DNA of 17,336 nucleotides from Deinococcus sp. (lineage in GTDB: Bacteria; Deinococcota; Deinococci; Deinococcales; Deinococcaceae), in assembly GCF_025362455.1 (NCBI RefSeq), contig NZ_JANYGJ010000231.1:1-17336 (forward strand). The letters are read 5' to 3'. The notes under the pieces are model-generated. The model worked only from the letters and a program-made list of their open reading frames with translations. It did not search any database and was not told the origin of the DNA. The translations under genes were made by a program, and so were the position numbers. This document shows positions 1 through 10,514 of the stretch, piece by piece (the stretch's first letter is position 1; every line of letters begins with the position of its first letter).

Positions 1-5
1 TGCTC

Positions 6-11
6 TAGAGT
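6..11 (+). promoter_or_regulatory. Leaderless-type -10 box for the first exported protein
   Basis: TAGAGT lies exactly 6 bases before the ATG at 18. The TANNNT-6-ATG spacing recurs at 2100, 5228, 10758 and 11323 and fits a transcript that begins at the A of the start codon. The -35 region lies outside the window. No Shine-Dalgarno sequence is seen, which agrees with leaderless initiation. Confidence 0.5.
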
Positions 12-17
12 GGGTGC

Positions 18-419
18 ATGAAGACGATTGCTTCTCTGCTCGCCAGCCTGAGCCTGCTCAGCGTGCTTGGCGCCGCGTCGGCCCAGACTCAACCGCGCAG
101 CCTCGACGGCACCTGGAGCGGCACCATCCGCTGCCAGAAAAAGGCCGTTATCAGCGCCCGGCTCAGCCTCCGGACGCAGGGGCGCCAGGTGAGCGGCACC
201 GTAACGGCGGTGGGCGTTTCGGGCATGCCCGGCGCCAGACTGCCCAGAACCGCCGCGCCGCTGTCGGGCACACGCAACGGCAACACCATCAGTTTCAGCA
301 CGCCGGGGCCGGGCGGGGCGCCGCTGAACCTGAGCGCGACGGTGCGGGAGGGTGGGCGCGTCCTGGTCGGCGGTTTCGGCCCAAAGATCGGCTGCGAGAG
401 CTTCTATTTCAGTCACTGA
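18..419 (+). CDS. Small exported protein, single two-cysteine domain, function unknown
   Basis: A 133-residue protein of unknown function. Residues 1-22 form a Sec signal peptide: positively charged start, Leu/Ala-rich core and an A-S-A cleavage site before Q23. The mature part (about 28-133) is one compact domain that opens with SLDGTWSGTIRC and closes with GCESFYF. Cys39 and Cys126 are the only cysteines and could form a disulfide outside the cytoplasm. The domain aligns along its whole length with the first domain of the next gene (SLDGAWRGTLRC at the start, TGCSGLYF at the end), so the two genes are tandem paralogues. The ATG at 18 is preferred because the signal peptide begins there and a TANNNT box sits 6 bases upstream. 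The fold looks beta-rich, which is an inference from composition. I recognise no named family. Confidence 0.85.
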   Translation: MKTIASLLASLSLLSVLGAASAQTQPRSLDGTWSGTIRCQKKAVISARLSLRTQGRQVSGTVTAVGVSGMPGARLPRTAAPLSGTRNGNTISFSTPGPGGAPLNLSATVREGGRVLVGGFGPKIGCESFYFSH

Positions 420-427
420 GCATCAGT

Positions 428-457
428 GTGACCTGAGCTGGATTTGCCTGGTACAGT
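428..457 (+). promoter_or_regulatory. Possible promoter of the second exported protein
   Basis: GTGACC (428-433) and TACAGT (452-457) are 18 bases apart and resemble -35 and -10 boxes. They lie in the 56-base gap between the two exported proteins. The gene could equally be read through from the first one, so this is a weak call. Confidence 0.25.
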
Positions 458-464
458 GGCCTTC

Positions 465-469
465 GGAGG
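465..469 (+). promoter_or_regulatory. Ribosome binding site GGAGG
   Basis: GGAGG lies 6 bases before the ATG at 476 and fixes that start. Unlike several genes here, this one has a clear Shine-Dalgarno sequence rather than a leaderless start. Confidence 0.7.
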
Positions 470-475
470 CTTACC

Positions 476-1327
476 ATGCTGAACTTGAACCGATCATTCG
501 CGGCGCTGACCCTGCTGGGTCTGCTGGCGGCTCAGGCGGGGGCGCAGGACGCTCAGAGCAGCCTCGATGGCGCCTGGCGCGGCACCCTCCGCTGCGAGAA
601 AAATGCCCTGGTGACGGCCCGCCTCGATGTCCGGATGACCGGCGACAGGTTCGAGGCGCTGTTGCAGCCGCTGAGCGTTACGGGTGGGGTGTCCGGTGCC
701 GATCTGGTCAAGGCCCCGGTTCGGCTCACCGGGACGCTCAGCGGCAACGCCATCGACTTCACGGCCACGGCCACCGGCAGGTCGTTTCCCAACCTGAAAG
801 CTGGCGTCAAGGACGCCGGGCGCACCATCACCGCGACCCTGCCTGCCCAGACCGGATGCAGCGGCCTGTATTTCACCCGAACGGCGCCCACGCTGGCCCA
901 GGCGGCGGTGCCCGCACCAGTCACGTCCGCACCAGTCACGCCCGCACCGACCACACCAGTACCCCAGCCCGCCGGAACCGACGCCAGCGCCCTGACCGGC
1001 GTCTGGGTGGGCCGCTACATCTGCGCCCAGGGCAGCACCGGCCTGCTGATGGCCGTACAGGGCAAAGCCGACGGCATCATCCAGACCCGCTTGAGCTTCT
1101 ACCCGCTGCCCGAAAACCCCTTCGTTCCGGCAGGCACGCTCGATGTGCAGTCGCGCCTCCAGGGAGACCGGTTGGTCAACCTCCAGAGCAACTGGGTCTC
1201 GCGTCCCCAGGGCTTCACCTTCGGTGTGGGCGGCAGAGTGACGCTCAGCGAGGACGCACAGACATTGAGCATCGTGCCGGAAGGTGCGCCCGGCTGCCTG
1301 AAACTCGAAGTCCAGCGCCAGCCGTAA
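476..1327 (+). CDS. Exported protein with two tandem two-cysteine domains
   Basis: A 283-residue protein of unknown function. Residues 1-23 are a signal peptide ending A-G-A before Q24. Domain 1 (about 29-135) is a paralogue of the whole mature part of the upstream protein, with Cys40 and Cys128 in matching places. A Pro/Ala/Thr/Val-rich linker (about 144-168) follows, encoded by short direct repeats. Domain 2 (about 172-283) starts LTGVWVGRYIC (Cys183) and ends APGCLKLEV (Cys274). It keeps the same plan of G-x-W-x-G then Cys near the start and Gly-Cys near the end, so it looks like a diverged third copy. All four cysteines are paired by domain, which suggests one disulfide each in the periplasm or cell envelope. 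The start is set by GGAGG 6 bases upstream. No ligand or enzyme motif is visible. Confidence 0.88.
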   Translation: MLNLNRSFAALTLLGLLAAQAGAQDAQSSLDGAWRGTLRCEKNALVTARLDVRMTGDRFEALLQPLSVTGGVSGADLVKAPVRLTGTLSGNAIDFTATATGRSFPNLKAGVKDAGRTITATLPAQTGCSGLYFTRTAPTLAQAAVPAPVTSAPVTPAPTTPVPQPAGTDASALTGVWVGRYICAQGSTGLLMAVQGKADGIIQTRLSFYPLPENPFVPAGTLDVQSRLQGDRLVNLQSNWVSRPQGFTFGVGGRVTLSEDAQTLSIVPEGAPGCLKLEVQRQP

Positions 1328-1342
1328 GCCACACAGGTGCGG

Positions 1343-1374
1343 GGCCGTCTGAGCGCAGGGTCGCTCAGGCGGCC
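1343..1374 (+). terminator. Strong hairpin, likely terminator after the exported-protein pair
   Basis: A 13-base stem (1343-1355 with 1362-1374, one T-G wobble) encloses a 6-base loop, 15 bases after the stop of the two-domain exported protein. The stem is rich in G and C. The following TCTGCGTTT is a poor U-tract, so termination may be partly factor-dependent. Confidence 0.6.
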
Positions 1375-1466
1375 TCTGCGTTTGGATAACAAGCGTGAAG
1401 GCCACTTCAGGCGGCGGTCATGCTTGCCAGCTCGCTACGTCCTAAGCTAAAGACCTAGGAAAAATT

Positions 1467-1847
1467 ATGCCCCTGAACGATATGCAGAGCAACGACATGA
1501 TGGCCCACCTGACGCAAGCCCTGGACGACGGAAAGGACATCGGCCACTACGGACGGCTGGTCTACGCCATCGTGGCCCGCCACTTTCTGAGCGAGGACGA
1601 ACTCGTCACCCAGCTTTCCAAGGACCAGGATTTCAGCGACGAGGCGGCCCGTGGACTGGTTCAGCAGGTGCAGGAAGCCGACTACAGCCCGCCGGGCCGC
1701 GCCAAAATCATGGAGTACCAGGCCAAGCAGGACTTCCCGATCATTCCCCACGCCGAGAACCCCGACGAGGGCAACGTCTACCGCGATCTGGACTTTCCGC
1801 AGCACGTCTACGACCACATTCAGGAGTATCACCAGCAGAAAGCCTGA
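1467..1847 (+). CDS. Small acidic protein of unknown function
   Basis: A 126-residue protein that I do not recognise. It has no signal peptide, no membrane segment and no cysteine. It is acidic and rich in Asp, Glu, Gln, His and Tyr. The first half (about 10-70) looks helical; the second half carries the string RAKIMEYQAKQDFPIIPHAE and ends in a charged helix with HIQEYHQQKA. The codon use matches its neighbours, so it is probably a real conserved gene. The ATG at 1467 is preferred because AGGA (1457-1460) lies 6 bases before it; in-frame ATGs at 1482 and 1497 are alternatives. It is probably its own unit, since a hairpin precedes it and a 264-base spacer follows. A weak TTGCCA (1424) with GCTAAA (1446) could be its promoter. 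Confidence 0.8.
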   Translation: MPLNDMQSNDMMAHLTQALDDGKDIGHYGRLVYAIVARHFLSEDELVTQLSKDQDFSDEAARGLVQQVQEADYSPPGRAKIMEYQAKQDFPIIPHAENPDEGNVYRDLDFPQHVYDHIQEYHQQKA

Positions 1848-1936
1848 GCGGTAAATCTGACCGTTTGATTTTACGCCGGTTTGTGGATGACCGAGCGAGC
1901 ATTTCAAGTCGAGTTCGTCGGACTACAACCAAACTT

Positions 1937-2004
1937 CGTCATTCTGGGCGCAGCGAAAAATCTCGTCGTTGAAAGCGAGATCTTTCGCAATGCTCAGGAC
2001 GACG
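1937..2004. repeat. Imperfect inverted repeat in a gene-free spacer
   Basis: Two 29-base arms (1937-1965 and 1976-2004) are reverse complements at 22 of 29 positions (25 of 29 if G-U pairs count) around a 10-base loop. The left arm contains ATTCTGGGCGCAGCGAA, close to the ATTCTGAGCGCAGCGAAGAA type of dispersed repeat that I recall from intergenic DNA of many bacteria. The 264-base gap from 1848 to 2111 holds no convincing gene and is more A+T-rich than its surroundings. Confidence 0.6.
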
Positions 2005-2099
2005 ACTGTCTATTTAAGGCTGGAACAACTAAATCACATTCAACCTATCTCGATTCCTCGTTCAGTAACACCTGACCTGTTTCACATCTACACTTCCTC

Positions 2100-2105
2100 T
2101 ATTCT
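2100..2105 (+). promoter_or_regulatory. Leaderless-type -10 box for the XPB-like helicase
   Basis: TATTCT is followed by 6 bases and then the ATG at 2112. No good -35 box lies 16-18 bases upstream, and no Shine-Dalgarno sequence precedes the ATG. The spacing matches the other TANNNT-6-ATG sites in this window. Confidence 0.5.
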
Positions 2106-2111
2106 CTCCCC

Positions 2112-3521
2112 ATGACGGTGACGCTGCGGCATGATCGGGGCACGCTGATTACCTGGGCGCTGCCGGAGGTGATCGCGCCGCTGTTCACCTGGGACGCCCG
2201 CTCGCAACTGTGGCGGGCGCCGGGGCAGTGTTACCGCGAAGTGCTCGAAAAACTACGGGCGTTTGAAATTCCCCACACCGACGAGGCCGCCGCCTTCCAG
2301 ACGCTGCAACTCAGGGTCAGCCGCGAGGTCACGCCGTACCTGCACCAGACCGAGGCGCTGACCGCCTGGAAGCGGGCCGGGCGGCAGGGTGTGGTGGTGC
2401 TCCCGACCGGCGCGGGCAAGACCTTCGTGGCCCAGCTCTCCATGCGCGACACGCCGCGCAGCACCCTCATTGTAGTGCCGACCATCGACCTGCTGCACCA
2501 GTGGTACTCCGGGCTACTGGCGACCTTTCCCGACGCCAATATCGGCCTGCTGGGCGGGGGCAGCCGCGACGAGACGCCCATCCTCATCAGCACCTACGAC
2601 TCGGCCACCATCCACGCCGAGAGTCTAGCCGCCAAATACGCCCTGATCGTCTTCGACGAGGCCCACCACCTGCCCGCGCCGTACAGCCGGGTGATCGCCG
2701 AAATGAGCCTGGCGCCCTACCGCCTGGGCCTGACCGCCACGCCCAAACGCGGCGACGGGCGCGAGATCGACCTCGATACCCTCATCGGCCCGGTGGTCTA
2801 CCAGAAGGCGCCGTCCGAGCTGCGGGGCGGCACGCTGGCCGACTACCAGGAGACGCGCATCCTGATTCGCCTCAGCAGCGCCGAGCAGGCCCGCTACGAC
2901 GAGCTGATCAAGTTTCGCAACGAGTTCCTGTACCGCATGAACATCAAACTGGGCTCGCTCGACGGCTGGCAGAAATTCATCATGTCCAGCGGCACCCTCG
3001 ACGGACGCCGGGCCATGCTGGCGCACCGCGAGGCCCGCTCCATCGCCTTCGGGACGGAGGGCAAGCTGCGGGTGCTCGAGGAGATTCTGGCGAACCACCC
3101 TGCCGAGCGCACCCTGATCTTCACCGACGACAACGCCACCGTCTACAAAATCAGCCGCGAGTTCTTCATTCCCGCCATCACGCATCAGACGCCGGTCAAG
3201 GAGCGCCACGACCTGCTCCAGCAGTTCCGGGCCGGAACCTACCGCATCCTGGTCACCAGCCGGGTGCTCAACGAGGGCGTGGACGTGCCGGAAGCCAGCA
3301 TCGCCGTGGTGCTGTCGGGGACCGCCACCGAGCGCGAGCACATTCAGAGATTAGGCCGGATTCTGCGCCAGGCCAAAGGTAAGAAGGCCGTGCTGTACGA
3401 GGTCGTCACCGAGGGCACCAGTGAAGAGCGCGTCAGCCAGCAGCGGCGCGGCGAATGGCAGGCCGGACGCGCGCCCATCGTGCCGAACACCACCTGGGAG
3501 AGCGTCAATGCTCCCGACTGA
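2112..3521 (+). CDS. XPB/Rad25-like superfamily 2 DNA helicase
   Basis: A 469-residue ATP-dependent DNA helicase of the XPB group. Residues 1-75 form a small N-terminal domain in the place of the archaeal XPB damage-recognition domain. The first motor domain follows (76-235), with Y76-L-H-Q before the core, Walker A PTGAGKT (98-104), DEAH (182-185) and LTATPKR (207-213). An insert at about 245-305 is where XPB carries its thumb. The second motor domain (310-440) has TSRVLNEGVDVPEA (382-395) and QRLGRILRQ (412-420). In archaea XPB works with the nuclease Bax1 to open and cut damaged DNA; here the Bax1-like gene overlaps its 3' end, so the same partnership is inferred. The length and compact layout match archaeal XPB better than eukaryotic XPB. 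It is expressed from a leaderless-type start. All motor motifs are intact. Confidence 0.92.
   Translation: MTVTLRHDRGTLITWALPEVIAPLFTWDARSQLWRAPGQCYREVLEKLRAFEIPHTDEAAAFQTLQLRVSREVTPYLHQTEALTAWKRAGRQGVVVLPTGAGKTFVAQLSMRDTPRSTLIVVPTIDLLHQWYSGLLATFPDANIGLLGGGSRDETPILISTYDSATIHAESLAAKYALIVFDEAHHLPAPYSRVIAEMSLAPYRLGLTATPKRGDGREIDLDTLIGPVVYQKAPSELRGGTLADYQETRILIRLSSAEQARYDELIKFRNEFLYRMNIKLGSLDGWQKFIMSSGTLDGRRAMLAHREARSIAFGTEGKLRVLEEILANHPAERTLIFTDDNATVYKISREFFIPAITHQTPVKERHDLLQQFRAGTYRILVTSRVLNEGVDVPEASIAVVLSGTATEREHIQRLGRILRQAKGKKAVLYEVVTEGTSEERVSQQRRGEWQAGRAPIVPNTTWESVNAPD
3496..3500 (+). promoter_or_regulatory. Ribosome binding site deciding the Bax1 start
   Basis: GGGAG lies inside the end of the helicase gene, 7 bases before the ATG at 3508. 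It supports the 3508 start over the in-frame GTG at 3421, which would overlap the helicase by 101 bases and has no such site. Confidence 0.6.
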
Positions 3522-4761
3522 GCTGCTGTCGTTCGGGGTCAAGGCCGGGGTGGTGCAGCCGCGCCTCCTCAAGCCCAATCCCACCAACACGGCCCTGATC
3601 GCCCGCCTGACCGAACTGTTCGAGGCCAGCGTCGGCAGGAAGCGCTTCGAATTGACCGAGGAGCTGAAAACGCTGGAGGAAGGCCGCCGCGATGTCCGGG
3701 CGCTGCGCGGCCTGGCGCACATCTTATCGGGCGACCACAGCGTGTTTGCCACCGGGGGTGTGCTCTCGCCGGGATTGGTCCGCTCACGGGTCTTCGAGCT
3801 GTCCCAGGCGCATCCGCCTGCCCGCTGGCGCCGGGCGGACATTCTGGAGCAGGCCGCCCGCAGCCTCGGCGCCGACCCCGAAGAGGTCAGTGAAGCCCTC
3901 TACGCCGATCTGCCCGACCAGCAGACGCTCATCGACTTCGAGGCGCCCGATCCGCAGACGCTGCTGGACCGCTTCAATCTGGCCCAGGCCCAGGGGCTCT
4001 TGTACCGCGCCTACAGTTTGATTATCACCGCCCGGCGCAACGAACCGGCCCGCTACAAGCAACTGATTTCCTACGTCAAATTCTTCGGCCTGATGGTCAC
4101 GGTGGAGGGCGACGCCAGCTACGGTTTCACCCTGACGATGGACGGCCCCACCAGCTTATTTGGCGGCACGACCCGCTACGGCCTGAGCCTCGCCAAGTTC
4201 CTCCCTGCGCTGCTGCACGTCACCCAGTGGGATCTGTCGGCGGCATTGAAACCGAGAAAAGACCTGGCCTGGGTCGATCCCAAAGACGACGAGTGGTCGT
4301 TTCAACTGACCTCGGAGGACGGCTACGTCAGCCACTATCCGCCGCCCAAGGAGTACGACTCGGCGCTGGAATCCGGCTTCGCGGACCGCTTCCTCAAACT
4401 CGATACGCCCTGGCTGCTGGAACGGGAAGTGGACCTGGTGCCGGTGCCCGGCGGCGTGATCATTCCTGACTTCCGGCTGCTGCATCCGGACGGGCGCAGC
4501 GTGCTGCTGGAGATCGTCGGCTACTGGCGCCCGGAATACCTGACCAAGAAGTTCGAGCGGCTGGGCAAATCGGGCCGCACGGACGTGATCGTGGCGGTCA
4601 GCGAGCGGCTGAATCTGGACAAGGCCGGAGTCAAGATCACCAGCATGACCGACCACCTGCTCTACTTCAAAGGCGTCCTCGACCCCAAGCGCGTGCTGGA
4701 GCTGGCCGAGAAGCTGGCGCGGCAGCCCACGGAAAGCGGGGCGTGGAAGCGCAGTGGGTGA
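3508..4761 (+). CDS. DUF790 / Bax1-like nuclease, partner of the XPB-like helicase
   Basis: A 417-residue protein of the DUF790 family, the group that includes archaeal Bax1, the nuclease that binds XPB. The N-terminal part begins MLPTELLSFG; a helical middle (about 100-200) contains AQGLLYRAYSLII and YKQLISYVKFFGL. The C-terminal part holds a PD-(D/E)xK-type nuclease core: E306 in LEREVDLV, IIPDF with D321, LLEIVGYW with E335, and K347/K348 just after. The usual lysine two residues past the glutamate is Val337, so a displaced lysine (K347 or K348) may do its work. The ATG at 3508 is chosen because it matches the family start, has GGGAG 7 bases upstream, and overlaps the helicase stop by 14 bases, implying translational coupling. 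The pair should act as a helicase-nuclease on damaged or branched DNA; the substrate here is inferred from archaea. Confidence 0.9.
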   Translation: MLPTELLSFGVKAGVVQPRLLKPNPTNTALIARLTELFEASVGRKRFELTEELKTLEEGRRDVRALRGLAHILSGDHSVFATGGVLSPGLVRSRVFELSQAHPPARWRRADILEQAARSLGADPEEVSEALYADLPDQQTLIDFEAPDPQTLLDRFNLAQAQGLLYRAYSLIITARRNEPARYKQLISYVKFFGLMVTVEGDASYGFTLTMDGPTSLFGGTTRYGLSLAKFLPALLHVTQWDLSAALKPRKDLAWVDPKDDEWSFQLTSEDGYVSHYPPPKEYDSALESGFADRFLKLDTPWLLEREVDLVPVPGGVIIPDFRLLHPDGRSVLLEIVGYWRPEYLTKKFERLGKSGRTDVIVAVSERLNLDKAGVKITSMTDHLLYFKGVLDPKRVLELAEKLARQPTESGAWKRSG

Positions 4762-4827
4762 GGGAGGGGAGTGGGAAGTGGGGAGGGCAGAGGGATAAGG
4801 GCATGAGCTGCGCTCACTACCCTCACC

Positions 4828-4863
4828 CCTTGCTTCGCAAGGCCCTCTCCCAGCGGTAGAGGG
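4828..4863 (+). repeat. Two adjacent GC-rich hairpins downstream of the Bax1-like gene
   Basis: CCTTGC-TTC-GCAAGG (4828-4842) is followed at once by CCCTCT and AGAGGG (4843-4848 with 4858-4863). A GTGAGGG at the end of the Bax1 gene also pairs with CCCTCAC at 4820-4826. The pyrimidine-rich CCCTCACCCC style is common in dispersed intergenic repeats. The hairpins may also help end the helicase-nuclease transcript, although no U-tract follows. Confidence 0.45.
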
Positions 4864-5057
4864 TCGAAAACGCACACTCAGTCGCTGTTTTCCACTGAAG
4901 TAGACCACTGGCTTCCAGCGAAGTCAGTTATGTCCCGATATGGAGCACGGGCGCCCTACGTGACCTACACGATGTGGAGAACGCGGTGACACAAAGTGCG
5001 TGTGGGACGGATGGGAAGTACCATCCATAGCGGAGCGACCAACCCCCTCGCCCCACC

Positions 5058-5081
5058 GGGGCGGGGGCTGGGGGGTGGGGG
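5058..5081 (+). other. Strong G-quadruplex motif upstream of prfC
   Basis: Four G-runs of 4, 5, 6 and 5 bases are separated by loops of 1, 2 and 1 base, a motif expected to fold very stably on the plus strand. It lies about 150 bases before the prfC promoter in a 584-base stretch without genes (4762-5345). The preceding CCCCTCGCCCCACCGGGGCG can pair with part of it, so a GC-rich hairpin is an alternative fold. The rest of this stretch shows only the hairpins at 4828-4863 and the prfC control region. Confidence 0.6.
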
Positions 5082-5204
5082 AGCCGACGCATTGGCACGG
5101 CGCTGAAGCCCAACAGCACAACTCAACCGCCACCAGCACGTCCAGCCCAGAGACGCGACCCAACCGCCCCCACGCCGCTTCTGAACTGGCCGTGCAGTTG
5201 TACC

Positions 5205-5233
5205 TTTGCCCCGCCGCCCCGGCGCGGTATGAT
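5205..5233 (+). promoter_or_regulatory. Promoter of the prfC transcript
   Basis: TTTGCC (5205-5210) and TATGAT (5228-5233) are 17 bases apart, the best vegetative-type promoter in the window. TATGAT is followed by 6 bases and an ATG at 5240, so the transcript should begin at or next to that ATG. prfC itself starts about 105 bases later. Confidence 0.65.
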
Positions 5234-5239
5234 GCGGTC

Positions 5240-5266
5240 ATGACGTTTCTCCTCACGCCGCCCTAG
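5240..5266 (+). CDS. Candidate leaderless leader peptide MTFLLTPP ahead of prfC
   Basis: An 8-codon reading frame, ATG to TAG, whose ATG lies 6 bases after the TATGAT box and so would be the very 5' end of the prfC mRNA. It is in a different frame from prfC. It ends Pro-Pro-stop (CCG CCC TAG), a context known to slow termination. The following 79-base leader can form two competing stems: GCCCGG at 5271-5276 with CCGGGC at 5316-5321, or CGGGC at 5317-5321 with GCCCG at 5330-5334, next to the prfC ribosome binding site. A ribosome paused at the TAG would cover 5271-5276. Translation and any regulatory role are inferred. Confidence 0.4.
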   Translation: MTFLLTPP

Positions 5267-5335
5267 CCCCGCCCGGCTCCGAGTCGCAGAAGCGCAGCAT
5301 CACCACACCAAAAAACCGGGCTCCCAGACGCCCGC

Positions 5336-5340
5336 AGGAG
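5336..5340 (+). promoter_or_regulatory. Ribosome binding site of prfC
   Basis: AGGAG lies 5 bases before the ATG at 5346. It sits one base after the 3' arm (5330-5334) of a short hairpin in the leader, so leader folding could affect its access. Confidence 0.7.
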
Positions 5341-5345
5341 CAGCC

Positions 5346-6935
<1,590 letters not shown>

Positions 6936-6963
6936 GTGGGGCGCCGCTCGTCATCCCCCCTAT

Positions 6964-6993
6964 TTGGTCATCTATATTTTGGTCATCTATGTC
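6964..6993 (+). repeat. 15-base tandem duplication at the start of the HAD gene
   Basis: Two 15-base units, 6964-6978 and 6979-6993, are identical at 13 of 15 positions. The duplication keeps the reading frame and gives LVIYI-LVIYV before the catalytic DVDET. It leaves two possible TTG starts one unit apart. Confidence 0.75.
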
Positions 6994-7317
6994 GATGTGG
7001 ACGAGACCCTGATCCGCAATTACGGCACGAGCCGCATCAGGATGCCCGCCGTCATCGCGCACGTCCGCTCGCTGTTCGAGGCGGGCGCCGAGCTGTACTG
7101 CTGGAGTTCGGGCGGGGCCGATTATGCCCGGCGTAGCGCCCAGGAGTGCGGCTTGGACGACTGCTTCCGGGCCTTCCTGCCCAAGCCCCAGGTGATGATC
7201 GACGATCAGGCCATCTCAGCCTGGCGGCGGCTGGTGCAGGTCCATCCCAACCAGACTGTTGCCCAGACGCTGGCCGACTACCGCTCACAGCTCGGCCAGC
7301 GTCCAGCTCAGCCCTGA
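6964..7317 (+). CDS. Minimal HAD-superfamily phosphatase-like protein
   Basis: A protein of up to 117 residues with the motifs of the haloacid dehalogenase fold and no cap domain. The numbering below runs from the TTG at 6964. Motif I is D11-V-D13-E-T15, motif II is S48 in YCWSSGG, motif III is K74 in PKPQ, and motif IV is D80-D81 in MIDDQ. This suggests a phosphohydrolase, but the substrate cannot be read from the sequence. The start is unclear: there is no ATG, and TTG at 6964 or 6979 lies in a 15-base tandem duplication. A TATATT box (6973-6978) lies inside the same duplication, 6 bases before an in-frame ATC. It follows prfC by only 28-43 bases and may be co-transcribed. It could be a small regulatory phosphatase or a gene whose start was altered by the duplication. 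Confidence 0.75.
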   Translation: MVIYILVIYVDVDETLIRNYGTSRIRMPAVIAHVRSLFEAGAELYCWSSGGADYARRSAQECGLDDCFRAFLPKPQVMIDDQAISAWRRLVQVHPNQTVAQTLADYRSQLGQRPAQP

Positions 7318-7335
7318 GCCACACCTCTTCGCTTT

Positions 7336-7367
7336 TCCCACAGGTCACAAGCCACGCGCCACAAGCT
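7336..7367 (-). repeat. 32-base dispersed repeat, copy 1
   Basis: The reverse complement of this segment matches 15037-15068 at 30 of 32 positions. The core contains GCTTGTGGCGCGTGGCTTGT. Both copies lie just after the end of a gene. The rest of the spacer 7318-7446 shows nothing clear apart from a weak promoter before 7447. Confidence 0.7.
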
Positions 7368-7434
7368 AGCCTTCCAGTATACCTGCCCTGCGCCGCCACC
7401 CTGGGCACTTGCACTTGTCCCGGCCCAGGTGCGC

Positions 7435-7440
7435 GACAAT
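7435..7440 (+). promoter_or_regulatory. Possible leaderless-type -10 box before the SNF2 unit
   Basis: GACAAT lies 6 bases before an ATG at 7447. It matches TATAAT at 4 of 6 positions but lacks the first T of TANNNT. TTGCAC at 7409 is 20 bases upstream, longer than ideal. No other promoter is seen between 7318 and 7503. Confidence 0.3.
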
Positions 7441-7446
7441 AGCCGG

Positions 7447-7502
7447 ATGGACTTCCGGTTTCTCTGTGCTCAGGCTGGCCCGCTGCTGGAACGGGCGATC
7501 CG

Positions 7503-7506
<4 letters not shown>
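7447..7506 (+). CDS. 19-codon reading frame overlapping the SNF2 start
   Basis: The frame MDFRFLCAQAGPLLERAIR runs from an ATG placed 6 bases after a GACAAT box and stops in a TGA that overlaps the GTG of the SNF2 gene as GTGA. This is the usual layout of a coupling peptide, or it is a remnant of a larger N-terminal gene: many bacterial SNF2 proteins carry or adjoin a SWIM-type N-terminal region that is absent here. Which applies, and whether it is translated, is not known. Confidence 0.35.

Positions 7507-10512
<3,006 letters not shown>

Positions 10513-10514
<2 letters not shown>

Noticed and set aside
1851..1876. Hairpin after the small acidic protein (GTAAATC with GATTTTAC)
   Set aside because: The pairing is short and bulged with no following U-tract; too weak to call a terminator.
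3421..3507. Upstream GTG start for the Bax1-like protein
   Set aside because: The added 29 residues do not belong to the family, overlap the helicase heavily, and lack a ribosome binding site; ATG at 3508 has one.
4929..4945. Half-match to the Deinococcus radiation/desiccation response motif (TTATGTC...)
   Set aside because: Only the left half fits the palindrome, and no gene start lies within about 250 bases.
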